Source: Iris pallida
Lineage: Eukaryota > Streptophyta > Magnoliopsida > Asparagales > Iridaceae
DNA length: 64,000 bases
Direction of reading: 5' to 3'
NCBI GenBank assembly: GCA_029216955.1
Contig: JANAVB010015600.1
Span: 38,214,039-38,278,038, forward strand
In this document: positions 51,820 through 64,000 of the stretch, one piece after another
Numbering within the stretch: position 1 is the stretch's first letter
Layout of the letters: every line of letters begins with the position of its first letter
The notes under the pieces: generated by a model
What the model saw: only the letters and a program-made list of their open reading frames with translations
What the model was told of the DNA's origin: nothing
Databases searched by the model: none
Position numbers and translations under genes: made by a program

Positions 51820-53796
51820 CTTAAACTCCAACGGCCTCCGGTGGCTATCGGCCCAGTGCCGATGTCTGTCCTGCACCACGTGAAGTCTGTCCTTGATGAG
51901 CTTCACCTTCTCGGCTGCGTCAACAACCATCTCTGGCCCCAGTAAAGCTCGCTCACCAACATCATCCCAAGATAAGGGTATACGATACCTACACCCGTAC
52001 AGAGCCTCGAAAGGTGACAACTCGATGCTGGCCTGGAAACTGTTATTGTAAGCAAACTCCACCAAATAAAGATGATCCACCCAGGAACCTCCAAAGTCCA
52101 GGACGCACGTCCGCAGCATATCCTCAAGTGTCTGAATTGTCCGCTCTGACTGTCCGTCCGTCTGGGGGTGGTATGCAGTACTAAACTTGAGCTGAGTGCC
52201 CAAGCTGGTCTGCAGACTCCTCCAGAAATGGGAAGTAAAGCGACTATCCCGATCTGAGACGATGCTGATCGGAACCCCATGAATCCTGACTATCTGCCGC
52301 ATATATATGTCCGCCAGCCTCTCTGTAGACGTACCTACCTTGAATGGCAAGAAGTGGGCTAATTTGGTCAACCTGTCAACGATGACCCAAATTACGTCTT
52401 TTCCTCCTGGTGTGTGCGACAATCCTGATACGAAGTCCATAGTGATATGCTCCCATTTTCACTCGGGAATGGGCAGCGGCTGCAACAATCCACCGGGCCT
52501 CTGTCTTTCTGCCTTGACCTGCTGACAGACCAAACACCTAGCCACGAAGCGAGCCACCTCCCGCTTCATCCCGGACCACCAAACATGATCCCTCAGATCT
52601 CGGTACATCTTGTTGGAACCTGGGTGTATAGAGTACTGAGATCTGTGGGCCTCCGACATAACCTGCTCCCTGAGATCTCCGTTGGACACACACAACCTGG
52701 AACCGTGCCTCAAGGCACATTCCTCTGCAAGAGAAAACTCGCCCTCCAGCAATCCTGCTCGAACCTGCTCTCGGAGACACCACAGAGTAATGTCCTCAAA
52801 CTGTGCCGACTTGATCCTCTCCACCAAGTCTGACTGAATCTGCATGCCCCACATCTGCATCTGCACTCCGGGCACGATCACCTCAATCCCAAGGCTCTCC
52901 AAGTCTGCAAGAAAATGCCGATCCATGGTCAAACACATGGCTATCGGATACCTACTCAAGGCATCGGCAACCACGTTGGCCTTTCCTGGGTGATACTGAA
53001 GTAGGATGTCAAAGTCCTTCATCAACTCTAGCCATCTGTGCTGCCTCATGTTCAACTCCTTCTGAGTGAACACATACTTTAAGCTCTTGTGATCTGTGAA
53101 GATCTCCACTCTCTCTCCATACAGATAATGCTTCCACAACTTCAGAGAAAAAATCACTGCTGCCAGCTCCAGGTCATGGGTAGGATAATTCTTCTCATGG
53201 GGACGTAATTGCCTGGAAGCATAGGCAATCACCTTCTCATGCTGCTGCAAGACGCAACCCAGCCCCTTCCCTGAAGCGTCACTATAAATAGTGAAACCAC
53301 CTGATCTTGAAGGCAATGTCAGAATCGGAGCTGTCGTAAGCCGCTTCTTCAACTCATCAAAAGCTGCCTGACACTCCTCTGACCAAACATACTCAGCATC
53401 CTTCCGGGTCAACCGAGACAACGGCTCTGTAACCCGGGAGAAATCTTGCATAAATATCCGATAATATCCTGACAGCCCCAGGAAACTCCTGATCTCTGCA
53501 ACTGAAGTCGGTGCTGCCCATGCCTCAGCTGCTACAATCTTTTTGGGGTCAACTGAGATACCATCTCCAGTTACCACATGCCCAAAGAAGTCCATCCGGT
53601 CCAAGAAGAACTCACACTTGGAGAGCTTCCCGTAAAGTTGCTCCTTCCTGAGAATCTCCAGCACTATCCTCAAATGCTCCTCATGCTCCTCCTCAGTCTT
53701 GGAATATATCAAGATATCGTCAATGAACACCACCACAAACTGATCCAGATACTGGTGGAACACCTTGTTCATAAGGTTCATAAACACTGCTGGTGC
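51820..53796 (-). pseudogene. Element T pol: end of RT, RNase H, integrase zinc finger and core
   Basis: Minus strand, in order: RT catalytic FIDDILIYS (about 53715), connection [10 protein letters not shown], RNase H with [10 protein letters not shown] (about 53285), DLELAAV and [16 protein letters not shown] (about 52960), integrase zinc finger [10 protein letters not shown]...CLVCQQVK (about 52650-52520), then core DFVSG, VDRLTK, SDRDSRF and QTDGQSERTIQTLED (about 52440-52115) with the D, D and E positions intact. A single TGA at 52461-52459 replaces the Trp of PIPEWKW, breaking an otherwise open frame of about 660 codons. Its N-terminal RT half lies beyond element B. Confidence 0.9.
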
Positions 53797-54516
53797 ACTG
53801 GTGTAGCTCCCCTTCCCGAAAAAATTCTTGAAATATTTATTTATTTATTTATTTATTTATTGATTTAAATGGTAAATTTTTTAGATTTTTATAAATAATT
53901 ATTTAGTTAATTATTACGGTAGATGATTTTTGCCATGGTTGAGATTTGGAGTACAAGACAACTAAGAATCATGGCACGGGCAGTGCAGTAGCATGTTTTG
54001 ACTTGTGTTTAGCCATGGTAGAGGAGTGCCAAGCCATCGGTGTGTCCTAACTAGGAAAACCAGGCCAAGTTATAGCACGACCATTAGAAATAGTTTAATT
54101 AATTATTATTAGATTTATTGACTTTGCAGAAACCAGTTATACCATTTTAGCCTGGACTGGATCCGAACTGAGCCCAAGCCCATGTAGGTATGTAGTGAGA
54201 CCCAATACGACCATGTAGACATATTTTATATGTGTACAATTATTTCCTAAATTATTCTAGGTATTGATGTGCTTTTTTTAAATTATTTAAATAATTGTAC
54301 AAAAATTGGTATTTTATTATTAAATATTGCTTCACCACTAATGTATAATTTTCTGGACCTGGATAAAGGTGAGTAGTATGGATTCACCAAACCACCGGTT
54401 AAGTATTATTTTATTTGTGGTACAGGTATATATATAAATATGTATAAACACCAGGATATATATATAGTGATTGTAACTATATATAGTAATTTGTAACTAT
54501 ATTTATAATTTATTAT

Positions 54517-54720
<204 letters not shown>

Positions 54721-54918
54721 GTATAAATAATATAGGTGTGTATGTTTTTATGGGTATTTATATTTTTTTTATATGGGTATTTATATATAAATATTATATA
54801 TATGAATATGTGTGTATGTATATATATAGATATATATTATATGTGCATATTTGTACGTATATATAAAATATTATATAAATATGTGTATTTATATATATAA
54901 ATATATTATAAATGGGAG

Positions 54919-55557
<639 letters not shown>

Positions 55558-57313
55558 TGCTAGAATAAAAGAATATGAATAAGAAGGCAGCCCAGCTAAG
55601 CCCAAATCCTTCCCAGCCCAGGCCATAACAGGCCCGAGCCATCCCCATCCCGCAGCCAGGCCATCAAGGCCCATAACCCAACAGGAAATCCAAGCCAATG
55701 AGACCCCAACCCGAGCGCCTATAACAACCAAAATAAAAGCAGAGGGATCGAGAGATTTGGAGGTCGAAACCCTAATCATATGTCGTGCCACCACCCCAGA
55801 TCGTCCCTCAAGGCTGGGCGACCCACCAGTGGTCGTGCGCCGCTGCACCAGGCCGGAGTCGGCCGGCCAGGCGCGCGAAACCACCCGCGCGCGCGCTGTT
55901 GCAACAGGAACCCCAACAGTAGCAGCAAGCAGATAGGCCAACTTCGAGGCACTGGTTCTCAACGATCGTTCGATCGTTTCCAGAATTGATTTCTCTGGTA
56001 CGTACCTAACCCAACCCTCCTTAATCTTGTCTAAATAGTTTGTAAGTAGTTTCCCTCAATCGTTCGTAAAATTGACCCAAAGTAGAATAAAAATCAGACC
56101 AAAAATAGGATAGAACCCGTTCCAAGAACCCGACTTGGACGGTGTTTTATGAACTGTATATTAAGAATTTTATAAAACTATTTGAAGACACTTTTAGACA
56201 ACATATAGGGCTTCACAACCCTTTTTGTGGATTTGGATTTCATCGATTGTACGTCAAGAAATCAGATTCCCAAAACCAAGAAAAATCTGTTTTAAAAACT
56301 AAAAATTTCTCCATTACGACGTGCGTCCCACCATTCCGGGCGACGTGGTCGCGAACCGAAGGCATCGAAAGCTGCATAACGGCTTCGTGGTCGTGTGGGC
56401 TTTGACAGAATTCAAATTGGTCGCGTGTGCGCGACGAATTTGATACGTATCCGTCGAAATTTACCATATCGGCCTCTGTGCAAATTTCCTAATTACTTTT
56501 TGCACGTTTGTCAGATCGAGACAAAACTTACGCCATCAGGACCGTATTATTTTTCTGGTCCTGTATGCCAAGTTTGGTCCAATTCTGAGACAGTTGATAA
56601 AATTGCAGTTTTGTGGGCCCTACGGTCCCACTCAACGGGCAATTTTGTGCACGGCCCGCCGAAATCCAACTTTGAACATACGGTTGAGTTCGTATCAGAA
56701 AACTGAATTCGTAGACATGTAGTTTTATGACTTTAGAGACCATTGACTCTGGCACGCTTTTCGGTGCAAAGCGGGTCCAACGGCGGACACCGTTTTGGCC
56801 CAAAAATTACCGTTTTGCCATTGTGTCCAGAATTGGACTTAAGGACAGGCAATCCTAGCTAATTTGACTATTCTGAGAATGATGGCGATGTTTATTTCAG
56901 CTTTCAGAGACAGTTGTGATGACTTGGACTTTCTGAATTATTGATTGGAGTTACATTGTTGGTTCTTCGTGCAACCACCAGGCAAGATACCTTGCCTCCA
57001 TCTACAGTTTATTTACATGCATATTTATATTATTATACAGTTTTACTAGTTGATTATTTATATGTGATTTGTATATCATGCTTGCTAGTATATATATATA
57101 GTCTTGTTTATATTTAGCTTTGTAGTTCATATTGGATATACGTGTATATAGTTCTTGTTCCTAGTTAACTTTGTAGTTTTTATTGGATTAGTTTTCTCGT
57201 GTATCGTAATTGGGTCGTATCGTGTCATCACTTGTACTTGGACTGAGTCGCATCGTATCATAGGATGAATAAGTCATACCGGAACTGCATTACCTCCTTA
57301 TCTTGAAATCTGG

Positions 57314-57804
57314 AAGCTAACCTGCGAGTCCATATTAGGGGCGAGGGTTAGTAGTTAAGCTAACTTGCGAGCCCACACCAGGGACGAGAGTTATTAAGCT
57401 AACCTGCGAGTCCAAATTAGGGGCGAGGGTTAGTAGTTAAGCTAACTTGCGAGCCCACACCAGGGGCGAGAGTTAGTAAGCTAATATGCGAGTCCACATT
57501 AGGGACGAGGGTTAGTAGTTATATGTCCACACCTGCGAGTCCACACTAGGGACGAGGGTGATGCTAGCCTGTGAGTCCACACTAGGGACGAGGGTTAGTA
57601 GTATATGGTTCACACCTGCGAGTCCACACTAGGGACGAGGATGATGCTAGCCTGCGAGTCCACACTAGGGACGAGGGTCAGTAGTATATGGTTTACACCT
57701 GCGAGTCCAGACTAGGGATGAGGGTGATGCTAGCCTGCGAGTCCACACTAGGGTCGAGGGCTAGTAGTTGTTCAAACCTGCGAGTCCACACTAGGGACGA
57801 GGGT
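57314..57804 (+). repeat. Minisatellite in LTR B, about 12 units of about 41 bp
   Basis: Units carry CTGCGAGTCCACACTAGGG then ACGAGGG, with two alternating tails (TTAGTAGTT... and TGATGCTAGC). The second LTR repeats it at 62015-62504 with the same order. Confidence 0.9.
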
Positions 57805-58426
57805 TTGAGTATTCGATTGGTCATCCATTGACATCGTGATATCGTGTTCTCTTGTTCTTCTCCAGCAGTTCGTTTAGGCGTAGTGGTTCTTCCAGTCGTG
57901 TGTAGTCGTATTTTTGTGCTGATTGGTCTTTTCCCGTTTATTTCCTGTATTTTCTTTATTGCATGATAAACTGCTAGATAGGCATATTTTTATGTATCTT
58001 GCTATATCCTCTGAGGACCTGATGATCTCTTCAGGTTAGTAATTGCATAGAGTTAGCTAGTAGTTCTGGATGGCGGAGGATTTGCGGTTCTTGCGGGATT
58101 CAGGTATCGTTGTTGTGTTTATTATCTGCTCGTGCTTTCATACCTTATCATGAGTTATCCTATTTCTTGATGCAGTTTTAGACTCTTCTTATTTCCTTTA
58201 GAGTCTTATCGGGCATTTATGCTAGTGGCCTGTAGACCACGACCCATAGTGTTCATTCATGTTTCATATTCTTATTGTGGATTGAAATATAGATTTGTTT
58301 GCCATGATTTGGCAGTATACCATAGCCTTGACAGCGTTTACGTATTCGAGTTGGGCTGGAGTCCGTTCGATACGTAGCTGGACTTGGACACGCTTCGTAT
58401 CCGAAAAGCGGGTGTGGGTCGTGACA

Positions 58427-59011
58427 AGTTTTTGTGGTGGCCCATGCAGGTCAGAGCATATCGTATCGGTTACATAATTGTACTGATACGAGCCTGCGAC
58501 CATGACTAAACCCTTAGAAATCTCAATCCACTCTGCCTTGAAAATTCTTCTAGAAATTCTCTACGTTCTTGAAAACTCTATATTTGCTCTCGACTATACT
58601 TCCTTGCTTTCCGTACCATTCTCGTCCATCTTTATTTCGAGGGGACGAACGGTCGTGCTATCTAGGATCTATCAGAAATCCTTAAATTATAGTATATGTT
58701 GCTTGACTATTGAATATTGGTTGTTTTATAGATATGAGGGATTATAGATGCCATACGCCCTAGATATATGTTGGTAGACTTGTTAGCAACTAGTCAGAAG
58801 ATCTTAGTGACCGTGTTTGAGAAGTAGTGTGACCAAAGGCGGGTAGAAGACCTCAAGTATTCGGAGTTATAAAATGGCTAGAGAGAGTTATAAAATATTT
58901 TGAGGAATTAAATTTAAGGAGATTAAGGTAGTGTGGACCTTATTTTTGAATTTAAGGCATAGCTATGAATTAGAATTTCGAGGACGAAATTATTTTTACG
59001 GTGGGTAGATT
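58427..59011 (+). other. Interior of element B with primer site and polypurine region; non-coding
   Basis: The primer site TGGTGGCCCATGCAGG is at 58435-58450, 8 bases after the LTR. The polypurine region GAATTTCGAGGACGAAATTA...GGTGGGTAGATT is at 58973-59011. The interior has no retroelement motif; an 81-codon frame at 58502-58747 is not recognised. Confidence 0.85.
58435..58450 (+). other. Primer binding site of element B (tRNA-Ile type)
   Basis: TGGTGGCCCATGCAGG, identical to the site in element E. Confidence 0.7.
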
Positions 59012-59661
59012 TGTAGCTCCCCTTCCCGAAAAAATTATTGAAATATTTATTTATTTATTTATTTATTGATTTAAATGGTAAATTTTTTTATATTTTTATA
59101 AATAATTATTTAATTAATTATTACGGTAGATGATTTTCGCCATGGTTGAGATTTGGAGTACAAGACAACTAGGAATCATGGCACGGGCAGTGCAGTAGCA
59201 TGTTTTGACTAGTGTTTAGCCATGGTAGAGGAGTGCCAAGCCATCGGTGTGTCCTAACTAGGAAAACCAGGCCAAGTTATAGCATGACCATTAGAAATAG
59301 TTTAATTAATTATTATTAGATTTATTGACTTTGCAGAAACCAGTTATACCATTTTAGCTCGGACTGGATCCGAACTGAGCCCAAGCCCATGTAGGCATGT
59401 AGTGAGACCCAATACGACCATGTAGACATATTTTATATGTGTACAATTATTTTCTAAATTATTCTAGGTATTGATGTGCTTTTTTTTAAATTATTTAAAT
59501 AATTGTACAAAAATTGGTATTTTATTATTAAATATTGTTTCACCACAATTATACAATTTTCTGGACCTAGATAAAGGTGAGTAGTATGGATTCACCAAAC
59601 CACCGGTTAAGTATTATTTTATTTGTGGTACAAGTATATATATAAATATGTATAAACACCA

Positions 59662-59711
<50 letters not shown>

Positions 59712-59751
59712 ATTTGTAACTATATTTATAATTTATTATATATATATATAC

Positions 59752-59849
<98 letters not shown>

Positions 59850-59889
59850 TGATTTGTAACTATATTTATAATTTATTATATATATATAC

Positions 59890-59937
<48 letters not shown>

Positions 59938-62900
59938 ACGTATAAATAATATAGGTGTGTATGTGTATATGGGTATTTATATATAAATATTATATATACA
60001 TGAATATGTGTATGTATATATATAGATATATATTATATATGCGTATTTATACGTATATATAAATATGTATATTTGTATATATATAAATATATTATAAATG
60101 GGTGTATTTTTATATATATATTATATATATATTTATATATATTATATATATATATATATATATATGTACGTATGCGTATATATATACATGTATAGAAGTA
60201 TATATACATGTATGTGTGTATAGATATAAACATATGAATATATATAGATATATATATTAATTGCTAGAATAAAAGAATATGAATAAGAAGGCAGCCCAGC
60301 TAAGCCCAAATCCTTCCCAGCCCAGGCCATAACAGGCCCGAGCCATCCCCAACCCGCAGCCAGGCCATCAAGGTCCATAACCCAATAGAAAATCCAAGCC
60401 AATGAGACCCCAGCCCGAGCGCCTATAACAACCGAAATAGAAGCAGAGGCATCGAGAGATTTGGAGGTCGAAACCCTAATCATATGCCGCGCCACCACCC
60501 CAGATCGGCCCTCAAGGCTGGGCGACCAACCAGCGACCGTGCGCCGCCGCACCAGGCGGAGTCGGCCGGCCAGGCGCGCGAAACCACCCGCGCGCGCGCT
60601 GTTGCAACAGCAACCCCAACAGTAGCAGCAAGCGGATAGGCCAACTTCGAGGCACTGGTTCTCAACGATCGTTCGATCGTTTCCAGAATCGATTTCTTTG
60701 GTACGTACCTAACCCAACCCTCCTTAATCTTGTCTAAATAGTTTGTAAGTAGTTTCCCTCAGTCGTTCGTAAAATTGACCCGAAGTCGATGAAAAACGTG
60801 ACCAAAAATAGGACAGAACCCGTTCCAAGAACCCGACTTGGACGGTGTTTTATGAACTGTATATTAAGAATTTTAGAAAACTATTTGAAGAAACTTTTAG
60901 ACAACATATAGGGCTTCACAACCCTTTTTGTGGATTTGGATTTCATCGACTGTACGTCAAGAAATCAAATTCCCAAAACCAAGAAAAATCTGTTTTAAAA
61001 ACTAAAAATTTCTCCGATACGACGTGCGTCCCGCCATTCCGGGTTACGTGGTCGTGAACCGAAGGCATCGAAAGTTGCGTAACGGCTTCGTGGTCGTGTG
61101 GGCTTTGACGGAATTCAAATTGGTCGCATGTGCGCGACGAATTTGATGCATATCCGTCAAAATTTACCATATCGGCCTCTGTACAAATTCCCTAATTACT
61201 TTCTGCACGTTCGTTAGATCGAGACGAAAATTATGCCATCAGGACCGTATCATTTTTCTGGTCCTGTATGCCAAGTTTGGTCCAATTCTAAGACAGTTGA
61301 TAAAATTACAGTTTTGCGGGCCCCACTATCCCACTCAACGGGCGATTTTGTGCACGGCCCGCCGAAATCCAACTTTGGACATACGGTTGGGTTCATATCG
61401 GAAAATCAGATCCGTAGACATATAGTTTGACGACTTTAGAGACCATTGACTCTGGCACGCTTTTCGGTGCAAAGCGGGTCCAACGGCGGATACCGTTTTG
61501 GCCCAAAAATTATCGTTTTGCCCCTTGTCCAGAATTGGACTTAAGGACAGGAAATCCTAGCTAATTTGACTATTCTGAGAATGTTGGCGATATTTATTTC
61601 AGCTTTCAGAGACAGTTGTGATGACTTGGACTTTCTGACTTATTGATTGGAGTTACATTGTTGGTTCTTCGTGCAACCACCAGGCAAGATACCTTACCTC
61701 CCTCTACAGTTTATTTACATGCATATTTATATTATTATACAGTTTTACTAGTTTATTATTTATATGTGATTTGTATATCATGCTTGCTAGTATATATATA
61801 GTCTTGTTTATATTTAGCTTTGTAGTTCATATTGGATATACGTGTATATAGTCCTTGTTCCTAGTTAACTTTGTAGTTTTTATTGGATTAGTTTTCTCGT
61901 GTATCGTGATTGGATCATATCGTGTCATCACTTGTACTTTGACTGAGTCGCATCGTGTCATAGGATGAATAAGTCATACCGGAACTGTTTTACCTCCTTG
62001 TCTTGAAATCTGGAAGCTAACCTGCGAGTCCACATTAGGGGCGAGGGTTAGTAGTTAAGCTAACTTGCGAGCCTACACCAGGGGTGAGAGTTAGTAAGCT
62101 AACCTGCGAGTCCACATTAGGGGCGAGGGTTAGTAGTTAAGCTAACTTGCGAGCCCACACCAGGGGCGAGAGTTAGTAAGCTAATCTGCGAGTCCACATT
62201 AGGGGCGAGGGTTAGTAGTTATATGTCCACACCTGCGAGTCCATACTAGGGACGAGGGTGATGCTAGCCTACGAGTCCACATTAGGGACGAGGGTTAGTA
62301 GTATAGGGTTCACACCTGCGAGTCCACACTAGGGACGAGGGTGATGCTAGCCTGCGAGTCCACACTAGGGATGAGGGTTAGTAGTGTATGGTTCACACCT
62401 ACGAGTCCAGACTAGGGACGAGGGTGATGCTAGCCTGCGAGTCCACACTAGTGGCGAGGGCTAGTAGTTGTTCAAACCTGCGAGTCCACACTAGGGACGA
62501 GGGTTTGAGTATTCGATTGGTCATCCATTGACATCGTGATATCGTATTCTCTTGTTCTTCTCCAGCAGTTCGTTTAGGCGTAGTGGTTCTTCTAGTCGTG
62601 TGTAGTCGTATTTCGTGCTGATTGGTCTTTTCCCATTTATTTCCTGTATTTTCTTTATTGCATGATAAACTGCTAGATAGGCATATTTTTATGTATCTTG
62701 CTACGTCCCCTGAGGACCTGATGATCTCTTCAGGTTAGTGATTACATGGAGTTAGCTAGTAGTTCTGGATGGCGGAGGATTTACGGTTCTTGCGGGATTC
62801 AGGTATCGTTATTGTGTTTATTATCCGCTCGTGCTTTCATACCTTATCATGAGTTATACTATTTCTTGATGCAGTTTTAGACTCTTGTTATTTCCTTTAG

Positions 62901-63125
62901 AGTCTTATCGGGCATTTATGCTAGTGGGCTGCAGACCACGACCCATAGTGTTTATTCATATTTCATGTTCTTATTGTGGATTGAGATATAGATTTGTTTT
63001 CCATGATTTGGCAGTATACCATAGCCTTGACAGCATTTACGTATTCGAGTCGGGCTGGAGTCCGTTCGATACGTAGCTGGGCTTGGACACGTTTCGTATC
63101 CGAAAAGCGGATGCGGATCGTGACA
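59012..63125 (+). repeat. 3' LTR of element B (4,114 bp)
   Basis: It begins TGTAGCTCCCC and ends GGATCGTGACA. It matches the 5' LTR over its whole length apart from (TA)n length differences (tracts at about 59664-59710, 59757-59835 and 59899-59933) and scattered substitutions. Its minisatellite is at 62015-62504. Confidence 0.9.
62015..62504 (+). repeat. Minisatellite in the 3' LTR of element B
   Basis: The counterpart of 57314-57804, with the same unit order and a few base differences. Confidence 0.9.
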
Positions 63126-63130
63126 ATTGG

Positions 63131-63611
63131 TTAGCCCAAACGGCATAACCAAAAATTCAAACTGCCCGTACCGCGTCCTGAAAGTGGTCTTGGGAACATC
63201 CTCCCCCTTCACCTTCACCTGGTGATATCCCGAACTCAGATCAATCTTGGAAAATACCCGAGCTCCGCTCAACTGGTCAAAAAGATCGTCGATCCGCGGC
63301 AGTGGATATTTGTTCTTGATCGTGAGGTTATTGAGTGCCCTATAGTCAATACACATCCGTACTGACCCATCCTTCTTCGGCACAAACAACACTGGTGCAC
63401 CCCATGGCGATGAACTCGAGCGGATGAAGCCCTTGTCCTGCAGCTCATCCACCTGCTTCTTCAGCACCACCAACTCACTGTTGTTCACCCGATAGACATG
63501 CTGAGAGATGGGTTCCGCTTCTGGAACCAAGTATATCGAGAACTCTATATCTCTGTCAGGTGGTAATCCCGGCAACTCCTCTGGGAAAACATCCATATAC
63601 TCTGCTATCAA
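63131..63611 (-). pseudogene. Element T pol: N-terminal half of reverse transcriptase
   Basis: The frame opens near [24 protein letters not shown] and continues with [53 protein letters not shown] and [14 protein letters not shown], which are RT motifs 1-4. The frame reaches the target duplication of element B intact. Downstream RT (FIDD) continues at 53796. The usual second Asn/Ser-Ala-Pro step lies exactly at the break. Confidence 0.9.
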
Positions 63612-64000
63612 GGGGTGTGGAATCGTCTGCTCCTCGACCGAGACCCCACAGAAGACTCCGCTGCTCTGCTCTGCCTGACATCTGGAGTACTCGAACTCTG
63701 GCTCCCCCGGCGCTCTGAAAGAACTCTACCCCCTCTGCAATCAATGCTGGCGTGGTGCCTGCTCAACCAATCCATGCCTAGTACTATATCGTAGTTCGGC
63801 AATGGCATTACGAGCAGGCTCACCTCCAACTCACGGCCTCCCAAAACTACTCTTCGACCCTTACAAACATCACTCACTAGGATAATGCCACCCCCGGTCG
63901 TGATCTTGTAAGTCCTAGGCAACGATTCATCTACGATACCATGTCTAATCGCAAAAGATACTGATATGAAGCTATGCGAAGCACCGGAATCGAATAATAC
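63612..64000 (-). pseudogene. Element T aspartic protease (partial)
   Basis: On the minus strand the window edge reads LFDSGASHSFIS, with the catalytic DSGA at 63991-63980, then LPNYDIVLGMDWLSRHHASIDC (about 63810-63750), the usual end of the protease fold in Tekay/Del elements. From about 63750 to 63612 the reading frame changes twice and is shorter than expected, so the protease-RT link is damaged. Gag lies outside the window to the right. Confidence 0.85.

Noticed and set aside
55780..55990. GC-rich stretch as a host-gene CpG island
   Set aside because: It is repeated at 60480-60690 in the second LTR of element B, so it belongs to the LTR, perhaps its promoter-proximal part.
57314..57804. 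Regularly spaced repeats that could suggest a CRISPR array
   Set aside because: The context is a plant LTR, units are diverged and contiguous without unique spacers, and the array is duplicated in both LTRs.

Overview
The window is plant nuclear DNA from a repeat-dense, heterochromatin-like region. The evidence is: wall-to-wall Ty1/copia and Ty3/gypsy LTR retrotransposons, a CACTA DNA transposon carrying recognisable plant gene exons, long (TA)n tracts, and no intact host gene, tRNA or rRNA. Most coding sequence is decayed by stops and frameshifts. Host genus cannot be told from the sequence. Family names rest on recognised motifs, not on searches.

Layout. 1-9574: 3' half of a Sirevirus-like copia element on + (pol end, env-like ORF, polypurine motifs, 3' LTR), split at 2689-6775 by a minus-strand giant-LTR gypsy derivative (element C). 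9575-11670 and 20975-22807: one older block of unrecognised sequence with minus-strand coding remnants. It is split by element A (11671-20974), a non-autonomous element of two LTRs of about 4 kb around a 1 kb non-coding interior, with a perfect 5-bp target duplication. 22808-32617: solo LTR (D) of the same superfamily, split by a CACTA transposon (25977-31357) that holds exon fragments resembling RBX1, sucrose synthase and BTF3/NAC-beta. 32648-40475: two copies of one copia family arranged tail to tail. 40476-47065: element E (5' LTR and interior), inserted in the right-hand copia integrase. 47066-64000: minus-strand Tekay/Del-type chromovirus (T), from 3' LTR through chromodomain, integrase, RNase H, RT and protease. 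A second giant-LTR non-autonomous element (B, 53802-63125) is inserted inside its RT.

How the parts relate. C, A, D, E and T share LTR termini, a 15-bp core motif identical in all six LTR copies, a small stem-loop, and a characteristic pre-LTR polypurine region. A, E and B share a primer binding site matching plant tRNA-Ile. T is the only member here with enzymes, so it or a relative is the plausible source of replication proteins for A, C and E (inference). Nesting gives relative ages: Sirevirus before C; D before CACTA; copia pair before E; E interior before T; T before B.
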